Under the pieces are notes generated by a model, which saw only the letters and a program-made list of their open reading frames with translations, was not told where the DNA came from and made no database searches. 64,000 bases of DNA from Neoscytalidium dimidiatum (Eukaryota; Ascomycota; Dothideomycetes; Botryosphaeriales; Botryosphaeriaceae): the NCBI GenBank assembly GCA_037367355.1, contig CM074698.1, positions 868,001 to 932,000 on the forward strand. Direction: 5' to 3'. The position numbers were made by a program, and so were the translations under genes. Of the stretch, positions 59,407-64,000 are shown piece after piece. How positions within the stretch are numbered: position 1 is the first letter of the stretch; every line of letters begins with the position of its first letter.

Positions 59407-60690
59407 ATGGCGCGTCCACCGAGCGCAGCCATGCCTCCCAAACGCTCTTTCTCCGACGACTATCGGCCGTCCTCCGAACACAACCCATCAAGCTATATGC
59501 CTAAACGCCGCAAACCCTTCCCTGCGAACGAATGGCGTCGTCCTACTGCGACCCACGAATGGTGGACCGTGTCCGAGCCCGAGTGGGATCGCATGCAACC
59601 AGCCATGAAGAGGAACTGGACACACGTAGGCAGGATAATGGAGACAGAAGAAGGAGAGCCGGCGCCGGCCCCGTGCGAGCAATGCGTCAGCGCCGGCGTG
59701 CCACGGCAATGCCGCGTCTACTCCAGGGAAGCGCTGCGCCGGTACGGCTTCAAGACGCACGTCTGCGCCAAGTGTCGCGCGACCGCGAAGGTGTGCTCGC
59801 TCAATCCTCACTTCAGAAACAGCGTGGGGCTACGGAACAGCAATCCACCCCCGCCGCAGTCGTCGTCCTGGTCCGGAGACGGCGGTCACCGCTACACCAG
59901 CCCGGGTCCTGACCAGAGGTACCGCTCGGCCACGCCGCCGAGCGAGAGACATCCCAGAATGTTTCCTCCGTCGCCGGCCCAGTGGCATAGGTTCCCCTCT
60001 CCCAGTGAACGAGACCGGTTCCCACCCGTTAATGCAGACAGGCAGAGGATCTTCTCTCCAGAGCTGCATGGTCGATACCGAACCCCAACTCCGCCGACCT
60101 ATAGGTCCCGGCCCCCGATGTCACCTCCCGAGAAGCATGTACCCAGTCTCGACAGCCTGATTATACGCATGGAATCGTTCGAGGATCAGATGGAAGCCAT
60201 GCGCAAGGAGAACCTGCAGATAAGATATGAAAATGACATACTCCATTGGCGTCTCGCCAAGCTCGAGCGACCGAATGAGGTAGAGCCCAAACCGCCGGCC
60301 TCGCTCACGACCGAGCAGAGCGCCAGCGCCGTCGAGACGTTGGTTATGGAGGAGTCCATCGCGTCGACCTTGCGCGAGCAACAACAGGAGCAGGAGCCGG
60401 AGCAGGAGCAGCAGGAGCACGCGCAGGTGCAGCAGCACGACAAAGAAGTCGAGAGCGCGCTAGAGGCGGAGAGGCAGCGGAGACGACAAGAAGAAGAAGA
60501 GGAGGAGGAGGAGCAGCGGGATCAACACTGGAGACAGCAAGAGGAGGAGCGCGAACAGCGGTGGGCAGCGGAAATAGACACCCTGCGCGCGGAGAACTCG
60601 GCGCTGACCAGGAGGGTGCTCGAGCTGGAGAAGGGGCATTCAGTGACCCAACAGATTTTCAGGGATATGTATTATGCCCTCGACGACTAA
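59407..60690 (+). CDS. Proline-rich, cysteine-motif, coiled-coil protein of unknown function
   Basis: A single exon, 427 residues. The N-terminal segment is basic (MPPKRSF, MPKRRKPF). Residues about 55-130 contain EWWTVSEPEWDRMQP, RNWTHVGRIMETEEGE and two cysteine clusters, CEQCVSAGVPRQC and CAKCRATAKVC, spaced like a degenerate zinc-binding cluster. The middle is Pro/Ser/Arg-rich disorder. About residues 255-420 form a long Gln/Glu/Arg coiled coil, interrupted by an EEEEEEEE run and ending LRAENSALTRRVLELEKGH. The cysteine arrangement recalls fungal Zn2Cys6 regulators, but the usual six-cysteine spacing is not met, so a DNA-binding role is only possible. In-frame ATGs at 59407 and 59431 are both plausible starts. 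Confidence 0.8.
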   Translation: MARPPSAAMPPKRSFSDDYRPSSEHNPSSYMPKRRKPFPANEWRRPTATHEWWTVSEPEWDRMQPAMKRNWTHVGRIMETEEGEPAPAPCEQCVSAGVPRQCRVYSREALRRYGFKTHVCAKCRATAKVCSLNPHFRNSVGLRNSNPPPPQSSSWSGDGGHRYTSPGPDQRYRSATPPSERHPRMFPPSPAQWHRFPSPSERDRFPPVNADRQRIFSPELHGRYRTPTPPTYRSRPPMSPPEKHVPSLDSLIIRMESFEDQMEAMRKENLQIRYENDILHWRLAKLERPNEVEPKPPASLTTEQSASAVETLVMEESIASTLREQQQEQEPEQEQQEHAQVQQHDKEVESALEAERQRRRQEEEEEEEEQRDQHWRQQEEEREQRWAAEIDTLRAENSALTRRVLELEKGHSVTQQIFRDMYYALDD

Positions 60691-61800
60691 CACGTCGTAG
60701 GGCAGTGAGATCGGCTCTGGGGTTGGGCTTCGCGGGCCTTGGATCTTGTTTGCGTGTACGCGCTTACGCAGGCACCATCGCGCTACTGTCACGAATGGTA
60801 CCTAATGGATGTTAGTATTCATGGTTGCCTTCCTACCGACGTCGCCCCTTGGCGGATATCACGCAGAAGACGGTTTGGCAAATAGACGACTGATCGACTG
60901 CGCCACAGCCGCCCATGGAAGGAGCCGGTAGTAGCATTTCGCTATCTCTCGGTGTCCTTCGGGATGACGATGACCCACAATGCGGAGGGCACGGTCATAC
61001 CCTCCGCAAAGCGTCTGCGCGCGGACTCAGCATGCGACCAACCAGGAATGAGAACGCAACAGCATGACCCAGCCCGTAGCGCTTGCCAATAGACTACCGT
61101 CCATCGCCCGTACGGAATAATCCGACCTGGAGGTAGAAGCCGGGGATGCACTATCGGCCCACAGATTTCGGCGCTATCCTGACCAGCAGAGCTCTCTGCG
61201 GAAGCCTCACGAACCGTACAAGCTTGACACGTTGGCATGAGCAAATAGAAGTTGCTCGGCCCATTAACCCGGTCCAACGGACCTGGTGAACACCCCTTCG
61301 ATCCCTTTCCGGAAGAGCCTTCGGAATTCGGAAGCAACATAGAATTAAAAAAAAACATCACTCCACGTATACCCCTCCATCCGACGAAGAGGGGCAGACT
61401 TTCGAGTCGCGGGCATCGAAGAGTGACGAACGATATCAGAGAAAGACAGATCTCGTACCAGTGTTTCGGGCCGCCACCATGAGTAGTTGTGTTTCGGTCG
61501 TGTTCGTCGTCGTCACCAGGGTCTCATGACTGCCCAATCAGGCAATCGTTGCTGGAGAAGCCTCGGCAAATTCTCGAAAGCTCTGTGTCATAACTCCTAC
61601 GCAACGGAAGGTTGCGATTGCTAAGCAGAACGGACACCGGAAGAGAGACGAGAGACACGGTGGCCTGTTTGAGATCCGTCGAAACTATGCGAATGCGAAT
61701 ATGTGGTAGCCTGTGTTCTGCGCCCTGGCATGACTGTACACAGCGGTACTTGCTCACGTGGACAACCCGAGCAGCCAGCGAAGTATTGAAACATGCCACC

Positions 61801-61825
61801 CAGCCCAGCCCAGCCCAGCCCAGCC
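61801..61825. repeat. (CAGCC)5 pentanucleotide repeat
   Basis: Five perfect tandem copies of CAGCC. Confidence 0.92.
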
Positions 61826-63306
61826 GCATCCATCGCATGGCATCAGCTGAACAGTCAATAAAAGTCTCTGTACAGTCATTGTTCTTCGCTTTCCCTCTCG
61901 CTTGTTCAGCCGACGCAAAGCGGAGTCAATGCGAAAAAAGCGTGGTTCAGCCACGCGAAAGCAGGGCTGGCAGTCAGGCAGTATGTCTGTCCATCGGCTC
62001 CACAGCCGATAATTCCGGTAAAAGCTATAATTAAATATACGTAGCATTAGCTCGGTGCATATGCCGGTGCCAGGATGGCAATCATGGATGCATTTTCATT
62101 GCCCTTTACTATGTAGAATATTTCTCAACCAATTTACGGTAGTTGATCTTCTTCCTTCCCGAGCAAAGCTAGCAGATCCGGCTGAAACCGACAATCCTTT
62201 AGAGATGTGGATGGGGGGCGCAGAGCGACAGGGATCTTGCCATCTAGTAGGCAACAAACTTCGAACTTGGTTGTGGCGAAAAAGATACTTGGATAGAACG
62301 TGGACGAGTAGGCTTTTGGCAAATGGGCAGCAGCATGGCGCCACGATGCGGAAAGTAGGGGAGGAGATCTACAGTGGCTGAACAAGCTTACGCCCGGTCA
62401 GCGTTTCGGTTTTTGCTCCGCATCCACTCGCACAGCATTCCACCCTATGCGAAATCACGCAAAGCATGTGCAAACCTCAGCTGCTTTGCTGCTATCAACG
62501 AGAAACAAACAGGGGCTACGGCCTCAGCTTCCCCTTACCTATCGGCATCGCCGTGTGCGTGTGTGGCTTATCCACGTCCTGGCCATCCCATCCACCCACA
62601 CCCACGCCCACGCCCACACCCAAACCAAACCCACGGACCGAAAAGAAAAGAAACCCACTCACACCGAACCAAGCAGGCCTGCGCAACGGCCAACCGAACC
62701 GCGCGTGCGTGCGCTGGCCTCCCTAATCCCAGTCACGCATCGCCCTTCCCCAAGCGGTTGGAGGAAAGGAGTTTGTATCGCGTAACGTAATTTTGAGCAC
62801 AGCCACGACGCTGCGCCACGCACTCCAACCAATGAGCATAAGGAAACTGCTGTAACATACGTAACGCCCAGCAACTTCGCGAACATTCTGACCGAGCCCG
62901 CGAATCACGAGCTGCACAGCGCGAACGCAAGAAAAAAACGATACGCCGCCCTGGGGATGCGGCAAAGACGAGTTTTCGCCATTTACCATCGGATGTAGGA
63001 AGAACTGCGTATGTCCGCCCGCACGTATGCGCCATACGGTGAGCCCGGAGCCCTAAAGCCCTCGTCTATCTCTCTCCCCTTCCCCCGCAACCGTCTGTGT
63101 GTTGAGCAGGCCCTGCATCTGTGCAGTGGCGTTTTTTTTTTTTCGCGTACGGCCGGGAAAGCTGCGAGACAGCCTCACCGTTTAACGTACGCTAGTGAGT
63201 ATTCCGCACGCAACGCCAACTGCCGTTCGCTGCCCAAAGAGAGCGATCACGCATTATGCAAAACTAGACACATGATCGACGCGGCGAGCGCGAGAAGGGG
63301 AAAGAT

Positions 63307-63324
63307 AGAGAGAGAGAGAGAGAG
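63307..63324. repeat. (AG)n dinucleotide repeat
   Basis: Nine tandem AG units in gene-free DNA. Confidence 0.9.
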
Positions 63325-64000
63325 GAGGGCACGCGGGTTCGTTCGGATGTTCCGCCCGTTCGCTCACCCTCTCTCTCCTGCCTATCCCCACTTTATCCTT
63401 CCCACCACACAGCTCCCTCCCTGACTATCTCTCGTTCGCGGAGCCGGGCAACGTCGCAAGCGCTGTGGGTCTGCGGGACAAGCCCACCCACACAAACGGA
63501 TAACGCGAAAGCAGAGGGCACCGGAAAGTAAATCCGCGCCCCGCCGTTTTGGGAAGAGCGTGTGCCTGCCCTGCGTATGTGTAGGTGTGGTGTGTGGTCG
63601 GGAAAGAGGCTTCCGAGAGAGCCGCAAATGCCGTATGCATGGGCGCGCAAACGGGTGAAAGGGGGTGTCGGTGATGTTTGAGGGAGAGGGTAGAGCGCGA
63701 AAAGCAGGTTTTTGCGTCACGACATGCGCATAGGGCATGCTCGTGAGCGATGTGTCCTCGTGGCCGGGAAAATTTGGCGGGGGCCGGGGGGGAAGAGGGA
63801 CGGAGAGGGAAAGGATGAAAGCGCAATGAGGAAACATGCAATCACTTCATGAAGGCTATGTGTCGTATGTGACATTATTCTGATTACGCTACATGTATTC
63901 GCTGCAGTATCTATCGCTCCAGTTGAAAAAGAATTTACCATCATCGCACGCTAAGTGGAAACGTAAAATGTGTTGAAATTGACATGAAAATGTGAATTGC

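Larger units (their letters stand above)
60691..64000. other. 3.3-kb region without recognisable genes at the right end
   Basis: No supported coding region. It contains several simple repeats (a CAGCC pentamer, CCCACG/CCCACA repeats near 62590-62620, a GA repeat), and overlapping frames are open mainly where repeats suppress stops. The right border is unfinished; the next gene probably lies outside the window. Confidence 0.5.

Overview
The window reads as nuclear DNA of a filamentous ascomycete (Pezizomycotina; class not determinable from sequence alone). The evidence is genes broken by 40-90 nt introns with GTAAGT/GTATGT-type donors and short branch-acceptor regions, fungal-specific families (Pth11/rhodopsin-like membrane proteins, RxGPNELSF-type P450s, a C2H2 fungal transcription factor), and long gene-free stretches rich in homopolymer and dinucleotide runs. 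All exon coordinates below were worked out by hand from reading frames, splice signals and family motifs. No alignment or database search was run.

Left part (1-36.4 kb), mostly housekeeping: the C-terminal end of a lysine-rich, probably nuclear protein (1-573); an unusual in-frame fusion of a seven-helix fungal rhodopsin/Pth11-like domain to an L-fucose-permease-type MFS transporter (4435-7182); an aldo-keto reductase (8618-9782); a Ser/Thr-rich protein with an 18-bp tandem repeat (14276-11374, minus) divergent from HEM2, 5-aminolevulinate dehydratase (15135-16300); KGD4, the small E3-linking subunit of 2-oxoglutarate dehydrogenase (21785-21339, minus), divergent from the Mediator head subunit MED18 (22562-23422); a ten-exon polynucleotide kinase 3'-phosphatase (24215-26876); and a Ser/Pro-rich protein of unknown function (34693-36372). 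Between these lie unusually long regions without recognisable genes (16.3-21.3 kb and 26.9-34.7 kb).

Middle-right part (42.2-56.2 kb): a compact seven-gene cluster in an otherwise gene-poor area. The order is P450-1 (minus), FAD aromatic hydroxylase (plus), C2H2 regulator (plus), zinc alcohol dehydrogenase (minus), aldehyde dehydrogenase (minus), amidohydrolase/decarboxylase-type enzyme (plus), P450-2 (plus). There is no polyketide synthase, peptide synthetase or terpene cyclase, so it looks like a pathway for oxidising an existing aromatic compound rather than building one. The enzyme set would fit decarboxylation of a methylsalicylate-like acid, hydroxylation of the methyl group, oxidation of alcohol to aldehyde to acid, and FAD-dependent ring hydroxylation; that order is inference. 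GTGGGG/CCCCAC motifs, which match the known CreA consensus SYGGRG, occur in tandem in three of the cluster promoters, including an identical 12-mer in two of them. This suggests carbon-catabolite control.

Right end (56.2-64 kb): one intronless gene for a proline-rich, cysteine-motif, coiled-coil protein of unknown function (59407-60690), flanked by low-complexity intergenic DNA. I found no tRNA or rRNA genes, CRISPR arrays or intact transposons.
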